64,000 bases of DNA from UBA4416 sp040387555. Its GTDB lineage: Bacteria > Bacteroidota > Bacteroidia > B-17B0 > Aurantibacillaceae. Below, piece after piece: positions 43,668-51,745 of this stretch; position 1 is the stretch's first letter; each line of letters opens with the position of its first letter. A model generated the notes under the pieces. It was not told the DNA's origin. It made no database searches and was given only the letters and a program-made list of their open reading frames with translations. Both the position numbers and the translations under genes were made by a program. Where the stretch lies: contig JAZKDO010000006.1 in NCBI GenBank assembly GCA_040387555.1, positions 62,001 to 126,000 of the forward strand, read 5' to 3'.

Positions 43668-44960
43668 ATGGGAATTTATAAAGACATCGTTGATAAGAAA
43701 GCTACAATAGCAGTCATAGGTTTAGGGTATGTAGGTTTACCTATCGCTTTGGCATTTGCAAAAAAAGTAAAAGTGATCGGCTTTGATATCAATGCTAAAC
43801 GCGTTGATATGATGAACAAAGGTGTTGATCCAAGTAATGAGTTGACAAAAAAAGACTTTGCTGATTCGGATATTACTTTTACTCACAAGTTGGAAGATTT
43901 AAAGAAAGCGAAGTTTTTTATCATTGCTGTACCAACGCCAATTGATGAACATAATTTACCAGACTTAAAACCCTTGATTGGCGCATCTACCACAGTGGGT
44001 AAAGTTTTGAAAAAAGGAGATTATGTAGTTTATGAATCCACTGTTTATCCCGGTTGTACCGAAGATGATTGTATCCCGGTTTTAGAGCGCGAATCAAAAT
44101 TAAAATTTGTAAAAGATTTTAAAGTTGGCTATTCACCTGAAAGAATTAATCCAGGAGATAAAGAACATACCATCACTAAAATTTTAAAAATTGTTTCCGG
44201 TTGCGATAAGGAAAGTCTTGAAGAAATTGCCAAAACATACGAAATTATTGTAGAGCCTGGAACTCACCGCGCTGCAAGTATTAAAGTAGCAGAAGCTGCC
44301 AAAATTATTGAAAACACACAGCGAGATGTGAACATCGCTCTAATGAATGAACTTTCGATCATCTTCAATAAAATGAATATCAATACGTATGATGTATTGG
44401 AAGCGGCAGGAACAAAATGGAATTTCCTAAAGTTTTTTCCGGGCTTAGTGGGCGGACATTGCATTGGTGTTGATCCCTACTACTTAACGTATAAAGCAGA
44501 ATCTCTTGGTTACCATGCGCGCGTTATTAATAGCGGACGTTATGTGAATGATAGTATGGGTTTTTATGTAGCTAAAACCTGCGTAAAAAAAATCATTGCT
44601 GCCGGCAAAAATATTTCCAAATCAAAAGTATTAATTATGGGCGCTACCTTTAAAGAGGATGTGAGCGATATCCGTAACTCTAAAGTAGCCGATATAGTTA
44701 AAGAGTTAAAATCCTTTGGTGTAAAAGTTGAGATCGTAGATCCACATGCTGATAGTGCAGAACTGAAACATGAATATGGTTTTGGTTTAAATAAACTAGC
44801 CAAAGGTTATGATGGCGTTATAGTTGCTGTTAATCATAAAGAGTATAAAACCTTAGATGAAAAATTCTTTAAGTCTATTCTTTCCACAAAAGGTGTGATC
44901 GTTGATATCAAAGGAATGTATAGAAACAAAATGAAAGGCTTAACCTACTGGAGTCTTTAG
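43668..44960 (+). CDS. UDP-N-acetylhexosamine 6-dehydrogenase (WbpA/WbpO/TviB family)
   Basis: 430 residues. Motifs: NAD site AVIGLGYVGLPIALAFA, VPTPIDEHNLPDLKPL, ESTVYPGCTEDDC, SPERINPGDKEHT, GGHCIGVDPYYLTYKAE (catalytic Cys) and FKEDVSDIRNSKV. It oxidises the C6 of a UDP-N-acetylhexosamine to a uronic acid. The open frame extends upstream to 43602, but that part overlaps the previous gene and does not resemble the family; the ATG at 43668 gives the standard start. The loop MNKGVDPSNEL points to the TviB/WbpO side. Confidence 0.95.
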   Translation: MGIYKDIVDKKATIAVIGLGYVGLPIALAFAKKVKVIGFDINAKRVDMMNKGVDPSNELTKKDFADSDITFTHKLEDLKKAKFFIIAVPTPIDEHNLPDLKPLIGASTTVGKVLKKGDYVVYESTVYPGCTEDDCIPVLERESKLKFVKDFKVGYSPERINPGDKEHTITKILKIVSGCDKESLEEIAKTYEIIVEPGTHRAASIKVAEAAKIIENTQRDVNIALMNELSIIFNKMNINTYDVLEAAGTKWNFLKFFPGLVGGHCIGVDPYYLTYKAESLGYHARVINSGRYVNDSMGFYVAKTCVKKIIAAGKNISKSKVLIMGATFKEDVSDIRNSKVADIVKELKSFGVKVEIVDPHADSAELKHEYGFGLNKLAKGYDGVIVAVNHKEYKTLDEKFFKSILSTKGVIVDIKGMYRNKMKGLTYWSL

Positions 44961-44976
44961 ACGTTGTTTGAGATAG

Positions 44977-45025
44977 GTTGTTGGTTTTAAGATTAAACAA
45001 TATCTAACAACTTAAATCCAATAAC
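44977..45025. repeat. Imperfect inverted repeat before queE
   Basis: GTTGTTGGTTTTAAG (44977-44991) pairs with CTTAAATCCAATAAC (45011-45025), 13 of 15 positions. The low-complexity words resemble those in other spacers. Confidence 0.55.
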
Positions 45026-45039
45026 AAAAAACTAAAAAA

Positions 45040-45693
45040 ATGTCCTATAAACTAAGCGGATTAAATCCTGAACAAGAAGTTCTATTAAACGAAGGTAAAT
45101 TACTTCCTTTAATGGAAGAGTTCTACACCATTCAGGGGGAGGGATTTAATACCGGAAAAGCATCCTACTTTATACGAATTGGTGGTTGTGATGTTGGTTG
45201 CCATTGGTGCGATGTGAAAGAAAGCTGGGATGCGAGTTTACATCCTTTAACCAGTGCCGAACAAATTTTAGAACATGTTTTAGAAAGCAAAACGCCGGCG
45301 GTTGTTGTAACAGGCGGAGAACCTTTAATTTATAACCTTGTTCATTTAACTGGTCTCTTTAAACATCATAACATACAAACTTATATTGAAACCTCCGGTG
45401 CTTATCCTTTAAGTGGTGATTGGGACTGGATTTGTTTATCACCTAAAAAAACCATGTTGCCTAAAGAAGAAAACTACAAAGCTGCACATGAATTAAAAAT
45501 CATTGTATTTAATAAACATGATTTTATTTGGGCAGAAGAACAGGCTTTAAAAGTTGGAAAAGAGTGTTATTTATACCTTCAGCCTGAATGGAGCAAACGT
45601 AATGAAATTACTCCACTAATTGTTGAATACGTGAAACAAAATCCACGTTGGATGATATCACTACAAACGCATAAGTATATTGATATTCCTTAG
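45040..45693 (+). CDS. queE: 7-carboxy-7-deazaguanine synthase
   Basis: 217 residues. A radical-SAM enzyme that makes CDG, the precursor of queuosine. The cluster motif is IGGCDVGCHWCDVKESW (Cys-x3-Cys-x2-Cys), preceded by LPLMEEFYTIQGEGFNTGKA; VVVTGGEPLIYN and LSPKKTMLP follow. No other queuosine gene (queC, queD, queF) is in the window. The second dispersed repeat copy follows directly after it. Confidence 0.95.
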   Translation: MSYKLSGLNPEQEVLLNEGKLLPLMEEFYTIQGEGFNTGKASYFIRIGGCDVGCHWCDVKESWDASLHPLTSAEQILEHVLESKTPAVVVTGGEPLIYNLVHLTGLFKHHNIQTYIETSGAYPLSGDWDWICLSPKKTMLPKEENYKAAHELKIIVFNKHDFIWAEEQALKVGKECYLYLQPEWSKRNEITPLIVEYVKQNPRWMISLQTHKYIDIP

Positions 45694-45704
45694 TTCTAAA
45701 ATAA

Positions 45705-45806
45705 TTTGGGCGTGCCGGCTTAAAAGGCAATGCCGACAGGCTTTTCGTTTCAATCTTTTTGCAAAGAGACAGCAAAAAGTATTTCCACTGCAATCCTTCA
45801 CGCAAA
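45705..45806. repeat. Dispersed GC-rich repeat, copy 2
   Basis: Begins TTTGGGCGTGCC and contains TTTCAATCTTTTTG, GCAAAAAG and CAATCCTTCACGC. It aligns over about 100 bases with copy 1 at 29172-29272 and has the same orientation relative to the plus strand. Confidence 0.75.
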
Positions 45807-45814
45807 TTAATTAT

Positions 45815-45822
45815 TACATTTG
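45815..45822 (+). promoter_or_regulatory. Bacteroidota -7 promoter box (TACATTTG)
   Basis: Perfect TAnnTTTG, 29 bases before the ATG of the 2-hydroxyacid dehydrogenase gene and directly after the dispersed repeat. Confidence 0.45.
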
Positions 45823-45851
45823 AGTTTACTTTTAAATAAGTCAATTTTTAA

Positions 45852-46793
45852 ATGAAAAAAATTCTTTGCATAGATTCCAACCATGATGTATTGCATGAAA
45901 CACTCATGGCTGCTGGTTTCCAATGCGATCTTTTTTGGAACAAAAGCAAAGAAGAATTATTAAAATTAATTCCTCAATATGAAGGTATTGTTATTCGCAG
46001 TAAATTTAAGATTACAAAAGATATTTTAGATACAGCTATCAACCTCAAATGCATTGGGCGCGTTGGAGCAGGCATGGAAAATATTGATGTAGCCTATGCC
46101 AACAGCAAAGATATTACTTGTTTAAGTGCCCCTGAAGGAAACCGTGATGCGGTTGGTGATCATGCTTTAGGAATGTTACTTATGCTGTTGAATAATTTAA
46201 AACGTGCCGACTCTGAAGTACGCAACGGTATTTGGAAGCGGGCAGAAAACAGAGGCCATGAAATTGGTGGGAAAACTATTGCTATTATAGGTTACGGCAA
46301 CATGGGTTCTGCTTTTGCAAAACGCTTTCAGGGATTTGATTGTACAGTTTTAGTGCACGATAAATACAAAAGCGGCTTTGGAAATGAATTTATTACAGAA
46401 TCCACTTTGGAAAGAATATTTTTAGAAGCAGATATAGTAAGTATTCACTTGCCTTTAAGCGCTGAAACCAATTATTATATCAATGATTCATTTATCACTT
46501 CTTTCAAAAAAAATATTTATATCATCAATACAGCACGAGGCAAATGTTTAAATACAGCTGACCTTGTCAGCCACCTGAAAACCGGAAAAGTAATTGGTGC
46601 ATGCCTGGATGTTCTTGAATATGAATCTGTATCTTTTGAAAACCTTGACACTACTGCCCTACCTGAGCCAATGCAGTATTTAATAAAAAGTGAACAGGTA
46701 ATATTAACACCGCACATTGCCGGGTGGACTCATGAATCGAATTATAAAATGAGTAAAATTATTGCCGATAAAATGATTGAGGTATTAAAATAG
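45852..46793 (+). CDS. D-2-hydroxyacid dehydrogenase (SerA-like)
   Basis: 313 residues. The catalytic Arg is in GRVGAGMENID, the NAD site is IAIIGYGNMGSAFA, the catalytic Glu lies in GACLDVLEYE and the His in LTPHIAGWTHES. The family reduces 2-keto acids; phosphoglycerate dehydrogenase (SerA) is one member, but the short form lacks an ACT domain and no serine gene is adjacent. The substrate is open. No terminator is visible downstream. Confidence 0.9.
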   Translation: MKKILCIDSNHDVLHETLMAAGFQCDLFWNKSKEELLKLIPQYEGIVIRSKFKITKDILDTAINLKCIGRVGAGMENIDVAYANSKDITCLSAPEGNRDAVGDHALGMLLMLLNNLKRADSEVRNGIWKRAENRGHEIGGKTIAIIGYGNMGSAFAKRFQGFDCTVLVHDKYKSGFGNEFITESTLERIFLEADIVSIHLPLSAETNYYINDSFITSFKKNIYIINTARGKCLNTADLVSHLKTGKVIGACLDVLEYESVSFENLDTTALPEPMQYLIKSEQVILTPHIAGWTHESNYKMSKIIADKMIEVLK

Positions 46794-46845
46794 TTTTAAG
46801 TAAACATGACACTTCGAGCGGAGTCGAGAACTAATCCACTATCTC

Positions 46846-47883
46846 CTAACGTTCTATCACCAACCTCTCAACTGATTTTTTATCACCAATGATCAAAGTC
46901 ACCAAGTAAATTCCATTTGGTAATTCGTTCAGGTTAACCGGAATCTGGTATTTTCCTTCATACTGTCTTGTACTATCTACAACTGTATTCATCAAAGCAC
47001 CATTTATGCTGTAAATAGTTAAGTTCACATAGGATCTTTTAAGAACTACATAACTCACATTAAACTCACCATTTGAAGGATTTGGAAAAATGCTAAGTTG
47101 ATTTTCAATTTGTCTCATTTTTATATTATTGTTCTCCAATTCATCATTTTTATCTACCGAATCGTTGATATCCGGATGTGCAAAACAATTTGTAGTTTCT
47201 GTTACAGAAACGGCTCCGGTCATTGTTACAACATCCATTAACGGATCAATATAATCCATTATTGGCACTTCTTCCAAATTAACAGTATCTATAATAATAC
47301 CTTCACCTATAGTTACTTCTGGATAGGTCTCATCAAATTTTAAGTCACCTTTCACATTATCTGATGTGCAAACAACATCTCCTGTCATTATCCCTTCAGT
47401 AAATATTTCATCAACAGCCGCAGAATCTTTAATGATTGAATTCAGCACAGAATCGGGAACTTGCATTATTGCCATACCAGCTGTATATATTTCCTCCACT
47501 GATTCGTTTTCTTTTGGTATTTCAAAAGTAAGATCACCCAATATTTGATCCTGCTGATCTTTACAGCTAAAAAGAAAGGAACCGAAAACCAAAAACACAG
47601 CAATCACAAAAGCTTTACTGAAACTCATGTTTTTAGGTAAGTCATTTAAATTCACTTTAAAATTCAAAGGGCGATCCACCTGGCTCTTTTTAAAATGACC
47701 GCACACTTTTTGATCTTTGTACTCCATTAAAATATGTTTTATCTCCTGGTCTGTTTTAGTGGAAAAATCAAAAACTGCTTTACTGCATGAATTACAGAAC
47801 TTGCCTTTGGCATCAGGCTGCATACTATTCCAGTCTTCATGACAAGGTTCCGGAATACGAACAATCAAATTTGGAGTTTTCAT
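46846..47883 (-). CDS. Zinc-ribbon, membrane segment and T9SS sorting domain in one protein
   Basis: 345 residues with an unusual order. Residues 1-70 hold four Cys and a His (Cys14, Cys30, Cys33, Cys61, His63; motifs IPEPCHEDW, GKFCNSCSKAVFDFS, KVCGHF), a probable zinc site. A hydrophobic segment follows at about 88-108 (SFSKAFVIAVFLVFGSFLFSC, lipobox-like at its end), then an acidic region (110-255) rich in repeats of the type DVVTMTGAVSVTE, and a type A sorting domain (260-345, LSIFPNPSNGEFNVSYV). Related N-termini occur in other Bacteroidota membrane proteins, but their role is unknown to me. The segment may act as an internal signal sequence. Confidence 0.82.
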   Translation of the reverse strand: MKTPNLIVRIPEPCHEDWNSMQPDAKGKFCNSCSKAVFDFSTKTDQEIKHILMEYKDQKVCGHFKKSQVDRPLNFKVNLNDLPKNMSFSKAFVIAVFLVFGSFLFSCKDQQDQILGDLTFEIPKENESVEEIYTAGMAIMQVPDSVLNSIIKDSAAVDEIFTEGIMTGDVVCTSDNVKGDLKFDETYPEVTIGEGIIIDTVNLEEVPIMDYIDPLMDVVTMTGAVSVTETTNCFAHPDINDSVDKNDELENNNIKMRQIENQLSIFPNPSNGEFNVSYVVLKRSYVNLTIYSINGALMNTVVDSTRQYEGKYQIPVNLNELPNGIYLVTLIIGDKKSVERLVIER

Positions 47884-48164
47884 ATGTAGTTTATATTAAT
47901 TTGTTAGTGGTCATATGGTATAGTCATGTTATCCTAATTGTGCTTTGTGTGGGCAGCAACATGACTATTTCATTATTTCAGGATTTATAGGTTAGACGCA
48001 AAACATTGATTTTTTCCATAATCAATTTCAAAACAAAGCTATAACCGATAGGTTTATAAAAGATACAGGACTTGGTAAGTGGCAGGAACTAACTTGTAAG
48101 TGGTTATCAAATCACTAAATAATTCATCAAACATTATCCTGAAATATTTTTATATTTATCATTT

Positions 48165-48815
48165 ATGAAAACAATTTCCTTCTATATACTATTCTGCCTA
48201 ATTATATTATTGAGCAGCTGTGCCACGAAACTACCTATTGAAAAAGGTGATTTTAAAGAAACGAACCTGGTTGAATTAGTAAAATTAGATTCCACCATTC
48301 ATTTGGATATACGGTATGCTACTCCAAATAATTTTGCCAAACAGGCAGTTTATAAAGAAGCCAGGGCGTTTTTACAAAAAGATGCTGCTGAGTCTCTGAA
48401 AAAAATTAATAGCTCATTAAAGTCTTTAGGATATGGAATATTAGTATTTGATGGTTACAGGCCATGGGATGTAACCAAATTATTTTATGATATTACTTCA
48501 AAAGAAAATAAAAAATTTGTAGCTGATCCTAAAGAAGGTTCAAGACATAACAGAGGATGCGCGGTTGACGTTAGTTTGTATGATTTAAAAACCGGAAAAG
48601 AAATAACTATGCCTGGTGAATATGATGAAATGACAGAGCGTTCTTATTTTGATTATTCAGGTGGAACCGAAGAACAAAGAAGAGCCAGAGACCTTTTAAT
48701 TTCAAAAATGCAGGAAGAAAACTTTACTGTCTATAAATACGAATGGTGGCATTATGATTTTAAAGACTGGCAATTGTATAGAATTACCAATAAGCCTTTT
48801 TCAGAAATAAAATAA
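48165..48815 (+). CDS. D-Ala-D-Ala dipeptidase (VanX-like, peptidase M15D)
   Basis: 216 residues with a lipoprotein signal (lipobox LLSSC, Cys near 19). Zinc and catalytic residues are present in SRHNRGCAVDVSLYDL (His, Asp) and YEWWHYDF (Glu, His); IRYATPNNFAKQAVY is the substrate-side motif. The enzyme cuts D-Ala-D-Ala, here at the periplasmic face. Without vanA/vanH nearby this is probably a cell-wall turnover enzyme and not a resistance determinant. Sixteen bases separate it from the SpoIIE phosphatase gene. Confidence 0.92.
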   Translation: MKTISFYILFCLIILLSSCATKLPIEKGDFKETNLVELVKLDSTIHLDIRYATPNNFAKQAVYKEARAFLQKDAAESLKKINSSLKSLGYGILVFDGYRPWDVTKLFYDITSKENKKFVADPKEGSRHNRGCAVDVSLYDLKTGKEITMPGEYDEMTERSYFDYSGGTEEQRRARDLLISKMQEENFTVYKYEWWHYDFKDWQLYRITNKPFSEIK

Positions 48816-48831
48816 TTTATTCCAAATAAAA

Positions 48832-50220
48832 ATGGGAAAAATCAAAAACATTTGGGAAAAGCTTTCCAGAAACGGACTTCGTGCAGATGAAGGCATTATT
48901 CAATTCAGGGAAGTTATTTTTCTGAATAAGATCCTGATAATTTCTCCAATTCTGATTATTATACAGATACCATTTGAGATTGCCTTAAACGGTGTTGAAG
49001 TTCTTCCATTAGATCTGGCTTTCCTAGGGTTAATGCTGATTCCTATCACCCTGCAATATTACAGGTACTTCTGGGTCTCAAAACTCCTCTGTATTCTTAT
49101 TAGCCATACTTTTATTGTTGGTGCCGGCACATTAGTTGGGAAAGGAATTAATAATCATGTCGTTTTAATTCCTCTTGTTTTGTTTGGTTTAATTCTGTTT
49201 AAAGCCCGGAGAGATCGGTTAATTGTGTTCTTGATCACAACTTCCTCTTATTTAATTCTGCTTTATTTACAGGAACACACAAATCCGGTTTATCAAATCA
49301 GCGATGAAAACAGGCATAACTTTACGATCATTTTTTATTTTGTCGCTTTGATCCTTACTTTTTTTCTGGGTTTTTATTTTTTAAACATTAACAATGATTT
49401 TGAGGAGCTTATTAATAGCCAAAAAGAAAGTCTTGAAGAAAAAAATAAAGAAATTACCGATTCCATTACCTACGCAAAACGTATCCAGCAATCCATTATT
49501 CCAACCGAAAAACAAATTAAAGATTTGGTTCCAAATTCTTTTGTTTTATATATTCCTAAAGCAATTGTATCAGGGGATTTTTATTGGACTCTAACCGTGA
49601 ATGATTTGATTTTTATTGCCTCTGCAGACAGTACCGGTCATGGTGTGCCGGGAGCAATGGTATCTGTAATTTGCAGCAATGCCCTTAACAGCTCTGTAAA
49701 GGAATACCATATTACGGAACCCGGTAAAATTTTAGATAAAACAAGGCAACTGGTTGTTGAAACCTTTGAAAAAAGCAGCACTGATGTAAAAGACGGCATG
49801 GATATTTCATTATTATGCATCGATAGAAAAAACAAAAAAGTATCCTGGAGCGGTGCTAATAATCCATTATGGCTTATCAACAATTCTGTTAGTTCGATTG
49901 GCGTTGATAATAAAGAATTTAAGGAAATAAAGGCAAACAAGCAGCCTATTGGTAAAACTGACAATCCAAAACCATTTACAACTCATGAAATTGAATATGA
50001 AAACGGCACAACTTTTTATTTATTTACGGATGGCTTTGCAGATCAATTTGGTGGGCCAAAAGGAAAAAAATTCAACTATAAACAATTGTCTGATCTGATT
50101 ATAAATAACCAAAATCAAACTATGAGTGAACAACAAACTATTTTATCTGAAACATTTAAAGCCTGGAAAGGTGATTTAGAGCAAGTGGATGATATTTGTA
50201 TTATTGGAATTAAACTCTAA
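48832..50220 (+). CDS. Membrane-bound SpoIIE-family (PP2C) protein phosphatase
   Basis: 462 residues: six or so membrane helices (about 30-190), a coiled-coil linker (190-215), and a SpoIIE/PP2C domain (220-462) with metal-binding motifs SGDFYWTL, DSTGHGVPGAMVS, TDGFADQFGGPKGKKF and DDICIIGIKL. It should remove phosphate from Ser/Thr, classically of STAS-domain anti-anti-sigma factors. Two STAS/SpoIIAA-like genes lie just beyond EF-P on the opposite strand. No anti-sigma kinase is in the window. Confidence 0.93.
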   Translation: MGKIKNIWEKLSRNGLRADEGIIQFREVIFLNKILIISPILIIIQIPFEIALNGVEVLPLDLAFLGLMLIPITLQYYRYFWVSKLLCILISHTFIVGAGTLVGKGINNHVVLIPLVLFGLILFKARRDRLIVFLITTSSYLILLYLQEHTNPVYQISDENRHNFTIIFYFVALILTFFLGFYFLNINNDFEELINSQKESLEEKNKEITDSITYAKRIQQSIIPTEKQIKDLVPNSFVLYIPKAIVSGDFYWTLTVNDLIFIASADSTGHGVPGAMVSVICSNALNSSVKEYHITEPGKILDKTRQLVVETFEKSSTDVKDGMDISLLCIDRKNKKVSWSGANNPLWLINNSVSSIGVDNKEFKEIKANKQPIGKTDNPKPFTTHEIEYENGTTFYLFTDGFADQFGGPKGKKFNYKQLSDLIINNQNQTMSEQQTILSETFKAWKGDLEQVDDICIIGIKL

Positions 50221-50226
50221 CAAATC

Positions 50227-50256
50227 TTGTCATTCTCAATCCTTGGTAGTATCTTG
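50227..50256 (+). promoter_or_regulatory. Possible efp promoter, TTG-N20-TATCTTG
   Basis: A shortened variant of the consensus (TAnnTTG instead of TAnnTTTG) with a TTG 20 bases upstream; it lies 20 bases before the efp ATG. Confidence 0.4.
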
Positions 50257-50276
50257 CCGCCTCAAAACAAAAATTA

Positions 50277-50828
50277 ATGGCTACAACTTCAGATCTTTCG
50301 AAAAACGCATTTTTAAGATATAACAATGAACTGGTTCAGGTATTGGATTACGATCATATAACTCCCGGAAAAGGAAATGCTATTTATTCTGTTAAGTGCC
50401 GTAATGTAGAAACAGGTAAACAAAGTGAAATTCGTTTTCGTTCAGGTGAAAAAATAGATTTGATCAGAGTTGATGAATATGAAATGCAATACCTTTTTAT
50501 GGAAGGTGATTTTTTAGTTTGTATGAATCAGGAAACTTACGATCAATTACATATTCCTAAAATTTTATTTGCCGATAGTATTCAGTTTTTACAGGAAGGA
50601 ATGGTACTGAAAATCCGTTTTGATGAAAATGACAAGCCGTTAAGCGGATTATTACCTCAATACGTTGAGTTAGAAGTGACCTATACTGAAGAAGGCGTAA
50701 AAGGTAAATCCTTAAAAATTGCTGAAATGACAGGTGGTGTTAAAATAAATGTTCCGATTTTTGTAGCTATAGGTGATAAACTTAGAATCAATACAGAAAC
50801 GGGAGAGTACGTAGAACGCGTAAAGTAA
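50277..50828 (+). CDS. efp: Translation elongation factor P
   Basis: 183 residues, the usual length. EF-P relieves ribosome stalling at consecutive prolines. All three beta-barrel domains are present; the tip loop of domain I reads HITPGKGNAI with Lys32, the position modified in many bacteria. It ends TGEYVERVK. No modification gene (epmA/epmB or a rhamnosyltransferase) is in the window. The stop abuts the converging STAS-like gene, with only one base between the two. Confidence 0.95.
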   Translation: MATTSDLSKNAFLRYNNELVQVLDYDHITPGKGNAIYSVKCRNVETGKQSEIRFRSGEKIDLIRVDEYEMQYLFMEGDFLVCMNQETYDQLHIPKILFADSIQFLQEGMVLKIRFDENDKPLSGLLPQYVELEVTYTEEGVKGKSLKIAEMTGGVKINVPIFVAIGDKLRINTETGEYVERVK

Positions 50829-50829
50829 A

Positions 50830-51267
50830 TTAATAGATTAGATTTTTCTGATTTTTGCTCTTGACCAATGTACTTTTTGAGTAATTTGATTTTCGAATAT
50901 CCTCAATCCATTCTAATGCTACTGACTCTGTATTAAAAGTTTTGGTAGGTATATTTGGTTTATTGAATATTACATAAGCATTAATGATTAACCTAATTGG
51001 TAATGATTTTATTAAAATAGCATTTGCGATAATTCCAGTTGAGCTAATATTTTTAGCAACGTACTCTCTTACTTCAGATGTAGCATTAAAACTATCGTTG
51101 GTAATAGTTAACATATAATATTTATTTCCTGCTGTTAATTCTTTGAAAGCTTGCAATAATTCTATTGCATCTTTTATCTCAAAATCTATGTCATCAAAAA
51201 GTACAACCTTTATCAAATCATCACTTTCAATAGAAATGTCTGCGCAATGAATAGAAATTTTCTTCAT
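50830..51267 (-). CDS. STAS/SpoIIAA-like protein, second of a tandem pair
   Basis: 145 residues with the same pattern as its upstream neighbour: alternating beta and alpha (ISIHCADISIESDDLIKVV, ATSEVREYVAKN, LIKSLPIRLIINAYVIF, TFNTESVALEWIEDIRKS). The Ser/Thr-rich turn NATSEVREY is where such domains carry a phosphoacceptor. A basic tail follows. I class it as STAS/SpoIIAA-like on pattern only; it may belong to a Bacteroidota DUF family. Six bases separate it from the first gene. Confidence 0.65.
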   Translation of the reverse strand: MKKISIHCADISIESDDLIKVVLFDDIDFEIKDAIELLQAFKELTAGNKYYMLTITNDSFNATSEVREYVAKNISSTGIIANAILIKSLPIRLIINAYVIFNKPNIPTKTFNTESVALEWIEDIRKSNYSKSTLVKSKNQKNLIY

Positions 51268-51273
51268 TATTTA

Positions 51274-51672
51274 TTATTTAATGTTATCTCTGAATGTTCT
51301 TAACCATTTTCGACCTTCTTCTTCAGTGGAAAACATTTTAAAAGGGACTAATTGTGAATAAAAGGAATTAAAAAAATTTACAACAAGTCGTACTGCTAAA
51401 GAATCGCTAATAATAGCTGCGGCAATGAAATAGTCAACTCCATTTTTTGCCGCATAGGCTCTTGCCTCTGAACTCATCGAACCATCCCTTGCATCAATCA
51501 GTTCCAACACTTTATTTTGCGGTCCAACACCTAATTCTTTATATGCTTCAAAACATACTTTCACTTCTTCAAGATCCAATTCAGCTCCTTCTTTAGGTTT
51601 CAATACCAAAATACCTTCGTCATCAATCCAGATCTCGTTAAATTTTGTTCTAATCTTGCTAAATTCCACCAT
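51274..51672 (-). CDS. STAS/SpoIIAA-like protein, first of a tandem pair
   Basis: 132 residues: beta strands IWIDDEGILVLKP, VLELIDARDGSMSSEARAYA with a Ser-rich turn, IISDSLAVRLVVNFF and FKMFSTEEEGRKWL. It aligns end to end with the next gene at low identity, so they are old tandem paralogues. The closing F-x-T/S-E-E-x-A/G-x-x-W(L/I) motif is that of SpoIIAA-like proteins. Possible phosphorylation on the Ser turn, and possible link to the SpoIIE phosphatase 1.5 kb away, are inferences. Confidence 0.68.
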   Translation of the reverse strand: MVEFSKIRTKFNEIWIDDEGILVLKPKEGAELDLEEVKVCFEAYKELGVGPQNKVLELIDARDGSMSSEARAYAAKNGVDYFIAAAIISDSLAVRLVVNFFNSFYSQLVPFKMFSTEEEGRKWLRTFRDNIK

Positions 51673-51745
51673 AATTATATCTAATTTAGGAATAATGTAA
51701 CATTAAACCAAATTATAATACTATTCATCGATAAAATAGCGAACT

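Noticed and set aside
47787..47990. Plus-strand ORF of 67 residues opposite the zinc-ribbon gene
   Set aside because: It mostly overlaps the minus-strand coding sequence and has no support of its own.
48165..48815. VanX-like gene as a vancomycin-resistance determinant
   Set aside because: No vanH, vanA or regulator genes are nearby, and such dipeptidases are common in cell-wall turnover.
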